In this document: positions 1 through 7,548 of the stretch, piece by piece
Numbering within the stretch: position 1 is the stretch's first letter
How the letters are laid out: the number at the start of each line of letters is the position of its first letter
Origin: an uncultured Bacteroidia bacterium
GTDB taxonomy: Bacteria; Bacteroidota; Bacteroidia; JANWVE01
Direction: 5' to 3'
DNA: 39,036 nucleotides
Assembly (NCBI GenBank): GCA_938028625.1
Contig: CALIZB010000168.1
Coordinates: 1 to 39,036, forward strand
Notes under the pieces: generated by a model
What the model was told of the DNA's origin: nothing
Database searches by the model: none
What the model saw: the letters and a program-made list of their open reading frames with translations, nothing else
Translations under genes and position numbers: made by a program

Positions 1-414
1 GGTTATGTATGCAAAAAAGCCGAAGCTACATTCAGAGGTAGAAAATACACCGTTTGGTACACTTCTGCTATTCCTGTAAGTGTAGGACCTTGGAAATTAC
101 AAGGTTTGCCTGGGGCAATTCTAGAAGCCAAAAGTGAAGATGGTGAGGTTGCCTTTGAGGTAGAAAGCATTCGCATACCCGCTAACGTAGAAAAAGAACT
201 TTCTTTTACCCAAATACCTGATGGTAAAATGGTAAGCTATCCTGACGAATATCTCAAAGCTATGAAAACAGAATATGAAAGAGCTTCACAAGAAGGTGAT
301 ATTTTTATCTCAACTATAATTGATATGGCAAAAAAAGAAGGCAAAATTCCACAGAATACAAAAGTGGGTAAATCTACTTTATCTCCTATGTTCACCATAG
401 AAAAATATGAATAA
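1..414 (+). CDS. GLPGLI family secreted protein, 3' part
   Basis: The reading frame is open from base 1 to the TAA at 412-414, so the gene starts outside the window and 137 C-terminal residues are visible. The family-defining motif is seen early as GPWKLQGLPGAILEA (about residues 31-45), preceded by TVWYTSAIPVSVGPW, which is typical of GLPGLI-family (porph_ortho) proteins of Bacteroidota. An ATG at 106 lies inside the motif and is not the true start. Members are exported proteins of unknown function that often sit next to a TonB-receptor-like barrel, and that is the case here: the next gene begins 24 bp downstream on the same strand. Family assignment is firm; function is unknown. Confidence 0.85.
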   Translation, partial: GYVCKKAEATFRGRKYTVWYTSAIPVSVGPWKLQGLPGAILEAKSEDGEVAFEVESIRIPANVEKELSFTQIPDGKMVSYPDEYLKAMKTEYERASQEGDIFISTIIDMAKKEGKIPQNTKVGKSTLSPMFTIEKYE

Positions 415-438
415 AAATACTTAATTTTACATAAAAAA

Positions 439-3105
439 ATGCATTTTTACTTTGTTTTCATAACTTTTTTATACATTTCACAATTAGTTTTTGGGCAAAC
501 GTACACAGGTATATTACAGGATACTCTTAAACAACCTATACCTTTTGCTAATGTTATTGCATATCTTCCTGATAAAGACAGTACTACGCTTACTTTTACT
601 CAAACTAACGTACAAGGTAAATTTTCTCTTGCTATTTCTGACACGAATGCAATATTACAATTTGCCTTTATTGGGTATGAAACAGTGAATATACCTATAA
701 AAACCTATGAAAATGGGAGTGTTACCATTCTTAAACCTAAAACTTTTACGGTACAAATTACAGAGATCATAGCCAAACCGCCTATAAAAGAAATTGGAGA
801 TACTTTGGTTTTTAATGCAGATGCTTACCGAAAAGGTAATGAACGTACTGTACAAGATTTAATAAAAAAAATGCCTGGTTTTGAAGTCAATCAGGAAGGA
901 AACATCTCTTTTGGGGGCAAACCTGTAAAAGAAGTACTTGTAGAAGGGGATAAAATAGGTCAAGGAGATTATAGAAACGTTACCCAAAAACTTAATGCCA
1001 AAGTAGTAGAAGACATTTATGTTATCCCTGATTATGCAGAAAACCCTTTACTTGCAGATTTTAATGAAAACACTAGTCTTGCACTTAATCTTACACTCAA
1101 AAACAATTACAAAAACGAATGGCTATTCAGTATAGACGCAGACGGTGGACTTCCTGAACTCTATCAAGGTAAAACAGATATTACAGCTATTCGTACCAGA
1201 ACAAAATTGCTCCTTGATGGTGATTTTAATAATATCGCAGATTATCCTAATACAAATAAATTTTATCCCAAAGACGCTGATTTTACCCCCACTACCATTA
1301 AGCCCATAATGCCTTTTCAACTCTACCAAAACCGTTCTGATATTGAAAACATAATATATGAACGTAACACCGTAAAATCAGCAGGCTTACAACTTACTCA
1401 ACGCTTTAAAAAAGGTTTTATTTTGCAACTCTCTGCTAATTATTATGATATACAACAAAGGTATTTTCAAACTTTGTTTCAAAACTATTTTCTTACAGTT
1501 TATCCCATACTTATTCAAGGTATGCAGTTTCAAGCTAAAAATGAAAGCCAATTTTATACAGGCGCGCAACTGACGTATTTACCCATATCCTTAAAGCACA
1601 GAGCAGTATATCAAGCCCATTTTAGTATGCCTAATATACACACTACTAATTCTTTACTTGGTTTACAAAGCCTTATACAAACAGAAAAATACACTAATCG
1701 CTATCATTATCATTACCTTGAATATGATTACAAATTCAAAAAAAATCATGTTCTCTTATTCAAAACAAAATACAGAAATTTTGATACTCGCTCACAATAC
1801 CAAATCTATCCATTATACAACCTTTATATACCTAATACTAATACATTAGTCAGCTATTTGTATCAAAATTTGTATTTACCTGTACAGAGTTACAGTGCAG
1901 AAGCTATTTATATACAAAAAAGGTTTACGCTTGCTCATGCGTACTTACAAGAACAACAAAATTTGCTGACAACCATAGATAGCTTGCCGAATACTCTAAA
2001 TGCATTACTCAATTATCAAAATAATATGAGTTATAAGTGGCATATTGCGTATTCAGAAATTAAAGCTAAACTCTACCGAAATCCTAAAAATAAAGTTATC
2101 AAATTGCAAGCCTCTGCAAGGTTTATGTACGGATATTTTACCTATCAACAAGATAAAACCCTACCTTATAAAATAAAGCAATCGTTTTGGGTATTACCAA
2201 GTATACAGTATACTACAAGAATAACCAAAAAATTACCGCTTACTTTCATTTACCAATATCAAGTAAATGTACCTAAAATCAATGATTTTCAGTATGCTTA
2301 TACGTTTACCGATTTTAGAACCTTACATAAAGGCATGTCAGAATGGTTTCCTAGTGCATATCATAGTGTAAATCTCAACAGTATGTACCTTAACATTAAC
2401 AAAATAATAAACATATTCAGTTTAGCTTCATACTCTTACACCAAAGGACGTTTTAATACTTTTCTTACCGCAGATACTTTGTATACATTCAGTTCTGTTA
2501 CTAATGATAATAGCGTAAGTCATCAAATAATCGGTTATACAAGTGCTACTAAGTCCTCGTTAAAACTCAAACATAGGTTTAATACAAAAATCAATATCAT
2601 TTCTGTAGTCAGTCCGTCAGATTTTAATGAATTCAAACGCACTGTAACCATACACACATACAGACAAAGCATAGGTATTTCATCTATATTCCGAAAATGG
2701 ATAGAATACGAGCTCTTTTTAGATTATACACTCACACAAAACCGTATGCAATTGCATAATTTTAATCTCAAATTTATCGCTAATAACCACCGTTTGCAAC
2801 CTAATGCTCGTATTATCATTGACTATAAGAATTTTTTAATAAGTTATCATCATTTTTGGGTACAACAGTACATAGGAACAAGGTTAAATCGGCAGTGGCA
2901 ATGGGCAAATGCATATATTAGCTACAATCCTCCTAAATTAGCACACTGGCGTTTTGGCATAAAAGGCTACAATTTGTATGGGCTAAAAAATATCACCGAA
3001 GTACGTTTAGATAATAATTCGCAAGTCATAGAAAATCTTGTTTTGCAACAAAGGATTATTCTCGGTGAAGTATCTTTTTACTTTGATACACGCAGAAAAA
3101 AATAA
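439..3105 (+). CDS. TonB-dependent-receptor-like outer membrane beta-barrel protein
   Basis: 888 residues. An N-terminal signal peptide ends near FGQ (residues 18-20). A carboxypeptidase-regulatory-like beta-sandwich follows at about 21-105 (TGILQDTLKQPIPFANVIAY, then FAFIGYETVNI). A plug-like segment lies at about 115-200 (VQDLIKKMPGFEVNQEGNIS, GGKPVKEVLVEGDKI). The remainder is rich in aromatic and alternating residues, as expected for an outer-membrane barrel. No clear TonB box is visible. It follows the GLPGLI gene by 24 bp, the usual arrangement for this pair, so they probably form one transcript. The substrate cannot be deduced; there is no SusD partner, which argues against a classical polysaccharide utilisation locus. 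Confidence 0.85.
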   Translation: MHFYFVFITFLYISQLVFGQTYTGILQDTLKQPIPFANVIAYLPDKDSTTLTFTQTNVQGKFSLAISDTNAILQFAFIGYETVNIPIKTYENGSVTILKPKTFTVQITEIIAKPPIKEIGDTLVFNADAYRKGNERTVQDLIKKMPGFEVNQEGNISFGGKPVKEVLVEGDKIGQGDYRNVTQKLNAKVVEDIYVIPDYAENPLLADFNENTSLALNLTLKNNYKNEWLFSIDADGGLPELYQGKTDITAIRTRTKLLLDGDFNNIADYPNTNKFYPKDADFTPTTIKPIMPFQLYQNRSDIENIIYERNTVKSAGLQLTQRFKKGFILQLSANYYDIQQRYFQTLFQNYFLTVYPILIQGMQFQAKNESQFYTGAQLTYLPISLKHRAVYQAHFSMPNIHTTNSLLGLQSLIQTEKYTNRYHYHYLEYDYKFKKNHVLLFKTKYRNFDTRSQYQIYPLYNLYIPNTNTLVSYLYQNLYLPVQSYSAEAIYIQKRFTLAHAYLQEQQNLLTTIDSLPNTLNALLNYQNNMSYKWHIAYSEIKAKLYRNPKNKVIKLQASARFMYGYFTYQQDKTLPYKIKQSFWVLPSIQYTTRITKKLPLTFIYQYQVNVPKINDFQYAYTFTDFRTLHKGMSEWFPSAYHSVNLNSMYLNINKIINIFSLASYSYTKGRFNTFLTADTLYTFSSVTNDNSVSHQIIGYTSATKSSLKLKHRFNTKINIISVVSPSDFNEFKRTVTIHTYRQSIGISSIFRKWIEYELFLDYTLTQNRMQLHNFNLKFIANNHRLQPNARIIIDYKNFLISYHHFWVQQYIGTRLNRQWQWANAYISYNPPKLAHWRFGIKGYNLYGLKNITEVRLDNNSQVIENLVLQQRIILGEVSFYFDTRRKK

Positions 3106-3387
3106 ACTAATTTCATTTTGTAAGCATATCAAATACTGATGGCAGGCATGTAATTTATTAGTTATTTGGGCGTGTCCTTCACCCTTCGGCAAGCTCAGGG
3201 TTCAGGTCGGCGTGCTACGGGCTACGCTAGCGCTTCGGTGCTACGCACTGTGCTAACGCACACCCTCCGCATGCCTCACGCAAAGTTTGAATTCACATTG
3301 CTAATTTCACAAACTCAAAAAAAATACTTTTCTCAAGTCAGAGTAAGCATTAAAAGATGTATATTTGCCAATATATTTAGGAGAATT
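3106..3387. other. Intergenic region with GC-rich repeat-like element
   Basis: No gene is supported in these 282 bp. Bases 3167-3285 are strikingly GC-rich against AT-rich neighbours and full of short related words (GTGCTACG, GGCTACGCTAGCG, GCTAACGCAC). A short inverted repeat, AGGCATG at 3144-3150 and CATGCCT at 3270-3276, brackets most of it. The sbcD frame stays open through this segment, but the resulting 74 extra residues are low-complexity and not SbcD-like, so this is not coding. Confidence 0.6.
3167..3285. repeat. Candidate interspersed GC-rich repeat element
   Basis: A 119-bp block of contrasting base composition with internal imperfect hairpins. It contains TTCGGCAAGCTCA (3185-3197), which recurs on the opposite strand at 13662-13674 in another intergenic region, each time near a GGCGTG word. 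Its intergenic position, composition and shared core suggest a REP-like or other interspersed repeat. Copy number in the genome cannot be seen from one window. Confidence 0.5.
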
Positions 3388-4605
3388 ATGCGTTTTTTAC
3401 ACACATCAGACTGGCATCTTGGCATGCGATTATATGGCATGGACAGAAAAGAAGAGCATTCTTATTTTCTCAAATGGTTATTAACTCAAATTCAAACCTT
3501 AAATATAGAAGTATTACTAATCACAGGTGATATTTTTGATACGTCTAACCCACCCCAAGATGCCTTGCAAATGTACTATCAGTTTTTGTCTGAGGTTTCT
3601 AAAATAAAAACATGTAAATCCGCAATAATCATAGGTGGAAACCATGACTCGGCTAATGTACTTAATGCACCCAAAGACTTACTTAAAGCGCTCAATATTC
3701 ATGTCATTGGTTGCAGTACAGGAAACATACAAGATGAAATTATTTTTATCGGAGATAAAAATGCCCCTGATGCCATTGTTTGTGCTGTTCCTTTTCTACG
3801 AGATAAAGACCTTCGTTATTTTGTACCCGGTGAAAGCACAGAAGAGAAAGAACAGCGATTGCGACAAGCTATTGCCTCACACTATCATAGCCTGCATGAA
3901 TATATAAAAAACACTGCGCAGGGAAGTCCCGTTCTTATAGCCACAGGACATCTTTTTGCCGTAGGTAGTACCACGTCAGAGAGCGAAAAAATGATACATG
4001 TAGGCAATCTCGGACAGGTAGAAGCCCAACACTTTCCCGAAGCTTTTCAATACATAGCTCTCGGACACATCCATAGACCGCAGAAAATAGGAAATAAATC
4101 CCATATCCGTTATTCTGGTTCGCCTATACCATTAAGTTTTACAGAAACAGACGATACCAAACAGATTATTATTATAGATGCAGAACCTAATACAACTGCT
4201 AACATAACTTTTGTGCCTATTCCTCAATACAGAAAATTACTGCGCATCAAAGGAGAACTCAATGAAGTAAAGCAAACCTTAAAAGAACTAACTCACGAAA
4301 AACATGAACCTACCCTGTGGGCAGAAGTAACCGTAACTTTGTCCAAACAAGAACTTCAAATCAATAAAGAACTGAAAGAATTAGTCAAAGACAGGAATAT
4401 TCATATACTTGCAGTAAAAGCAGAAAAATTATATGAACCTCAGACCCTTGAAAAACATGCAGAAATTAACATAAATCTTAGTGATTTGACTTTTCATGAG
4501 GTATTTGCAAAAAAGTGTGCGGATATGTCTGCAGACGAGCAGGAGGAATTAAGAATTACTTTTGATGAAGTACTTTCTCTACTTGAAGAGGGCATAAAAT
4601 CGTAA
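3388..4605 (+). CDS. sbcD: Exonuclease SbcD, Mre11-type nuclease subunit
   Basis: 405 residues from the ATG at 3388, chosen because MRFLHTSDWHLG is the conserved SbcD N-terminus and TAGGAG at 3378-3383 is a good ribosome-binding site; upstream in-frame sequence is a GC-rich repeat. Metal-binding phosphodiesterase motifs are present: SDWHLG, GDIFDT, GGNHDS, ATGHLF and ALGHIHRPQ. The C-terminal capping region carries the usual SbcD DLTFHEVF-type segment. With SbcC, the enzyme cleaves hairpins and protein-blocked DNA ends. No sbcC follows; the next gene encodes an unrelated secreted protein, so the partner must lie elsewhere. A TATATTTG element at 3360-3367 could be its promoter. Confidence 0.93.
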   Translation: MRFLHTSDWHLGMRLYGMDRKEEHSYFLKWLLTQIQTLNIEVLLITGDIFDTSNPPQDALQMYYQFLSEVSKIKTCKSAIIIGGNHDSANVLNAPKDLLKALNIHVIGCSTGNIQDEIIFIGDKNAPDAIVCAVPFLRDKDLRYFVPGESTEEKEQRLRQAIASHYHSLHEYIKNTAQGSPVLIATGHLFAVGSTTSESEKMIHVGNLGQVEAQHFPEAFQYIALGHIHRPQKIGNKSHIRYSGSPIPLSFTETDDTKQIIIIDAEPNTTANITFVPIPQYRKLLRIKGELNEVKQTLKELTHEKHEPTLWAEVTVTLSKQELQINKELKELVKDRNIHILAVKAEKLYEPQTLEKHAEININLSDLTFHEVFAKKCADMSADEQEELRITFDEVLSLLEEGIKS

Positions 4606-4647
4606 CGAATTGTATAAGAACAGATTTGTTTTAGCATATTTGCTGTC

Positions 4648-6462
4648 ATGTTTCTGCGTTTTCTTCTCTTATACTGTGTTTTGCTTATAACACAGCCGTC
4701 TTTTGGGCAATTTACTCCTGAAATCAGAAAAGTTATCCAGTACGGATATGAAAGAAAAACTAATATGATATTGCCTTATCTTTCAGATACTAACGAAACC
4801 AAGCGATATTATGCCGTATTACAGTGTGTTTCACTTGCAGATGTTCAGACAGCAGAACCCTTAAAAAAACTTCTTAAAGACCCTTCTTTACGAATCGCTT
4901 GTACTGCGGCATATGCTCTGGGACAGTTCTCACCAGAAACCAAAAATCTTAACTTACTTTCTTTGGCTATTGAGGAAAAAAAAGATACTCTTGCGTATTG
5001 GCTTTGGATAAGCGCAGGAAAATACAAAGAAACACATCAACCACTTTTGTATACTGTTTTGGATACCTTACAAAATCCTCTTCGCTTACAAGGTGTATTG
5101 CAGGCTTTGTTTTACCTTGGCATGCAGGGTATTTATGAGGAAAAAGCAATAGAAAAAGCTATTTTCTGCCTTTCTCATGAAAAAAATTCTGTCCGTTATT
5201 ATGCTTCAAAATATCTAGAACGCATGCCTGCATCTTATTACAAAAATGAAGTAAAACAAACCGTATTCAAACAAGTACAAAAAGAAACGGATATTTATAC
5301 TAAAATTGCACTATTGAATAGCTTGGGCAAGTGTTTACCTGATGATAGCATACAAAAATACCTAAACAAAGTCTGTACAGAAGAAAAAACAGAATATCGT
5401 TACGTAGTAGCCGCATTGCGTGCAGGAGGAATACCCTCTAAAAAACCTGCTATACAAAATGAAAATATACAGCAAGAAATTCTTAACATTGTATTGAATA
5501 AAAATATTCCTGATAGCAACAGCTATCTCAAAAGCTTTAAAGTAAGTTTAGCTAATTCAACAAACACTTACACTGCTTTGAAGTCCAAGTCTCCGTATAT
5601 AGCTTTATCATTATTGCGGTATATGGGCAAATATGTAAGAAATCATGCTTTGATAGCTTCAGAAATGTTAAATGCGCAAAATCCTGCTGTGATACGAACT
5701 ACCGCCGCAGAGCTTTTACTCCAACTTCGGCAAGATGCTTTATTTTACACATTACAACAAGATACTACTCTATTTTTGAGTTATTGTAAGCAAGGATTAC
5801 AAAGTAAAGATGCAGGAATAATAGCCGTAATGACCGAAATGACATCAAAGTTTTACCTTAACCGCATAGAAATGTCCACCCTTGAACAGGCAAAATCACA
5901 GTTGCAACTCCCGCGTGATATTGAAACTTTTCAGGAAATAGAAAAACTCATAGCTCAAAAACAAGGTAAAACCTATCACGTTAGTAAATATTCGCAAAAA
6001 TACTATGCTAACATAGACTGGAATTTGCTCAATACATCAAGACCTGTAGTAGAATTCAAAACGAATAAAGGCTCTTTTACTTTGGAATTATATGCAGATA
6101 TAGCCCCTGCTACGGTAGCGTATTTTTTAACTTTAATCAAAGAAAAGTATTATGAAGGAAAATATTTTCACAGATTAGTACCCAATTTTGTAGTGCAGGG
6201 CGGGTGTCCGCGCGGGGACGGATACGGCAGCACAGACTTACTTATTCGTTCAGAATTCTCTGTATTAGAATATCAAGAAGGTAGCGTAGGTATGGCTTCT
6301 GCGGGCAAAGATACAGAGAGTTGTCAGTTTTTTATTGCGCATATTCCTACTCCACATCTTAACGGCAGATATACCATATTTGGCAGAGTAATTTCAGGCA
6401 TGAACGTAGTGCATACCCTGTCCATAGGTGATAAAATCTCAAAAACCGAGTTTAAAAAATAA
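4648..6462 (+). CDS. Secreted HEAT-repeat protein fused to cyclophilin-type peptidyl-prolyl isomerase
   Basis: 604 residues. A signal peptide ends at about FGQ (residue 21). Residues about 30-450 are alpha-helical HEAT-like repeats (for example LKKLLKDPSLRIACTAAYAL and KAIFCLSHEKNSVRYYASKY). The C-terminal 145 residues form a cyclophilin domain: VVEFKTNKGSFTLELYADIA, FHRLVPNFVVQGG (catalytic Arg, Phe and Gln of the family), then CQFFIAHIPTPHLNGRYTIF. The tryptophan of classical cyclophilins is His here, as in many bacterial homologues. It probably acts in the periplasm on outer-membrane or secreted clients, with the HEAT array as a protein-binding scaffold (inference). It lies 42 bp after sbcD; CATATTTG at 4635-4642 is a near match to the -7 element. 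Confidence 0.9.
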   Translation: MFLRFLLLYCVLLITQPSFGQFTPEIRKVIQYGYERKTNMILPYLSDTNETKRYYAVLQCVSLADVQTAEPLKKLLKDPSLRIACTAAYALGQFSPETKNLNLLSLAIEEKKDTLAYWLWISAGKYKETHQPLLYTVLDTLQNPLRLQGVLQALFYLGMQGIYEEKAIEKAIFCLSHEKNSVRYYASKYLERMPASYYKNEVKQTVFKQVQKETDIYTKIALLNSLGKCLPDDSIQKYLNKVCTEEKTEYRYVVAALRAGGIPSKKPAIQNENIQQEILNIVLNKNIPDSNSYLKSFKVSLANSTNTYTALKSKSPYIALSLLRYMGKYVRNHALIASEMLNAQNPAVIRTTAAELLLQLRQDALFYTLQQDTTLFLSYCKQGLQSKDAGIIAVMTEMTSKFYLNRIEMSTLEQAKSQLQLPRDIETFQEIEKLIAQKQGKTYHVSKYSQKYYANIDWNLLNTSRPVVEFKTNKGSFTLELYADIAPATVAYFLTLIKEKYYEGKYFHRLVPNFVVQGGCPRGDGYGSTDLLIRSEFSVLEYQEGSVGMASAGKDTESCQFFIAHIPTPHLNGRYTIFGRVISGMNVVHTLSIGDKISKTEFKK

Positions 6463-6598
6463 CATTTTGATTTTGAGTGTTTTATAAGAAAATGTGCCTT
6501 AAAATGAACTTTTTTTTAACAGAAAGCGGAAATAAATTTTGATGGATACAAATTTATTGTATAACTTCACAACTCAAAAGGTATAAAGCATATAAAAT
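6463..6598. other. Intergenic spacer
   Basis: AT-rich 136 bp between the HEAT-cyclophilin gene and the coiled-coil protein. I see no convincing terminator or exact -7 element. Confidence 0.4.
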
Positions 6599-7309
6599 AT
6601 GTATAAATCATTTGTTTTGTTTATAGCTCTTCTTGTAACAGTAAATCAACTGTTTGCACAGTTAGATATTAAAGAGGTTGGAGGAACAGTAGACGGCATG
6701 AGTGGAAAATGTTTTCAAGCCACCTGCGCAGGAGGAATTGACGTAGCCCGTGAAGTAGCTTCCAAAAAAGTAAAATCGTATGCTACAAAGTCCAAAAACA
6801 TCACTGAAAAAGATGATGTATATTCTGTAACGAATGTCTCTTCTTCAGATTTATCTGATGATGTAGTAAATTTGTACATCAAATTAGAGGGCGGCAAAGC
6901 TGATGAAACAAAAGTAAGCGTATTCTTAAAAAAAGGCGATGAATTTGTAGACGGAGCAAAATATGCCAAAGAAGCCAGAAATATCCGCTTGTTTTTGAAG
7001 AACTTCAATCAGGAGCTAAAATCTGCACAACTGCGTAAGTTATTGGATATTGAAGAAGGCAAACTCGCTGACCTGACAAAATCCCTTAATGAAACACAGA
7101 ATAAATTAAACGAGCAAAAAACAAGTATTGCCAACAAACAAGCAGAAATTAAACGTCTGCAACAGGAAACAGAACTCAAAATAAAAAATCTTAATGCTGA
7201 AATAGGCACACTACAAAATCAGATAAGTGCTACGGAAAACGAACAAAGCCGCTTGAAAAAAGCTATTGAAGACCAGCAAAAGAAAGTTGATGAATTAAAT
7301 AGTCAATAG
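6599..7309 (+). CDS. Secreted coiled-coil protein of unknown function
   Basis: 236 residues. A signal peptide (MYKSFVLFIALLVTVNQLFA) is followed by a compact domain at about 22-130 that contains two cysteines (GKCFQATCAGG). From about residue 135 to the end it is a continuous heptad-rich coiled coil (repeated LxxxxxxL with Lys, Glu and Gln). I do not recognise the N-terminal domain. A strong hairpin-plus-T-tract terminator lies just downstream, so this gene ends a transcript. It is probably periplasmic, perhaps a structural or tethering protein; that is inference only. Confidence 0.75.
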   Translation: MYKSFVLFIALLVTVNQLFAQLDIKEVGGTVDGMSGKCFQATCAGGIDVAREVASKKVKSYATKSKNITEKDDVYSVTNVSSSDLSDDVVNLYIKLEGGKADETKVSVFLKKGDEFVDGAKYAKEARNIRLFLKNFNQELKSAQLRKLLDIEEGKLADLTKSLNETQNKLNEQKTSIANKQAEIKRLQQETELKIKNLNAEIGTLQNQISATENEQSRLKKAIEDQQKKVDELNSQ

Positions 7310-7332
7310 AACATCCTTATTAAATTTAACTC

Positions 7333-7368
7333 AAAACCTGCTAAAAAACAGCAGGTTTTTCTATTTTT
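7333..7368 (+). terminator. Intrinsic terminator after coiled-coil gene
   Basis: AAAACCTGCT at 7333-7342 pairs with AGCAGGTTTT at 7350-7359 around a short A-rich loop, followed by a T-rich tract. Confidence 0.88.
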
Positions 7369-7469
7369 ATCTTTGCCACACTGAACATCAGTAAGTTATG
7401 TTTTTTTTGATTTTTTGCTTCCATAATCGTATGTTTTAGGTAAAAAAATAAATTTTTTGTTGCAAATTG

Positions 7470-7499
7470 TTTGTATTATAACAAACTTGCTTAACTTTG
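7470..7499 (+). promoter_or_regulatory. Bacteroidota-type promoter for OmpA-like/TPR lipoprotein
   Basis: TTTG at 7470-7473, an 18-bp spacer and TAACTTTG at 7492-7499, a full match to TAnnTTTG. The start codon is at 7549, so the leader would be roughly 45 nt. Confidence 0.75.
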
Positions 7500-7548
7500 C
7501 GGTCAGTAGTTTAAAGTGTATCATTCAAACCTAACTAAAACAACAAGT

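Noticed and set aside
3166-3387. In-frame 74-codon extension of sbcD upstream of 3388
   Set aside because: It runs through the GC-rich repeat-like element, has non-SbcD composition, and the ATG at 3388 has a ribosome-binding site and the conserved N-terminus.
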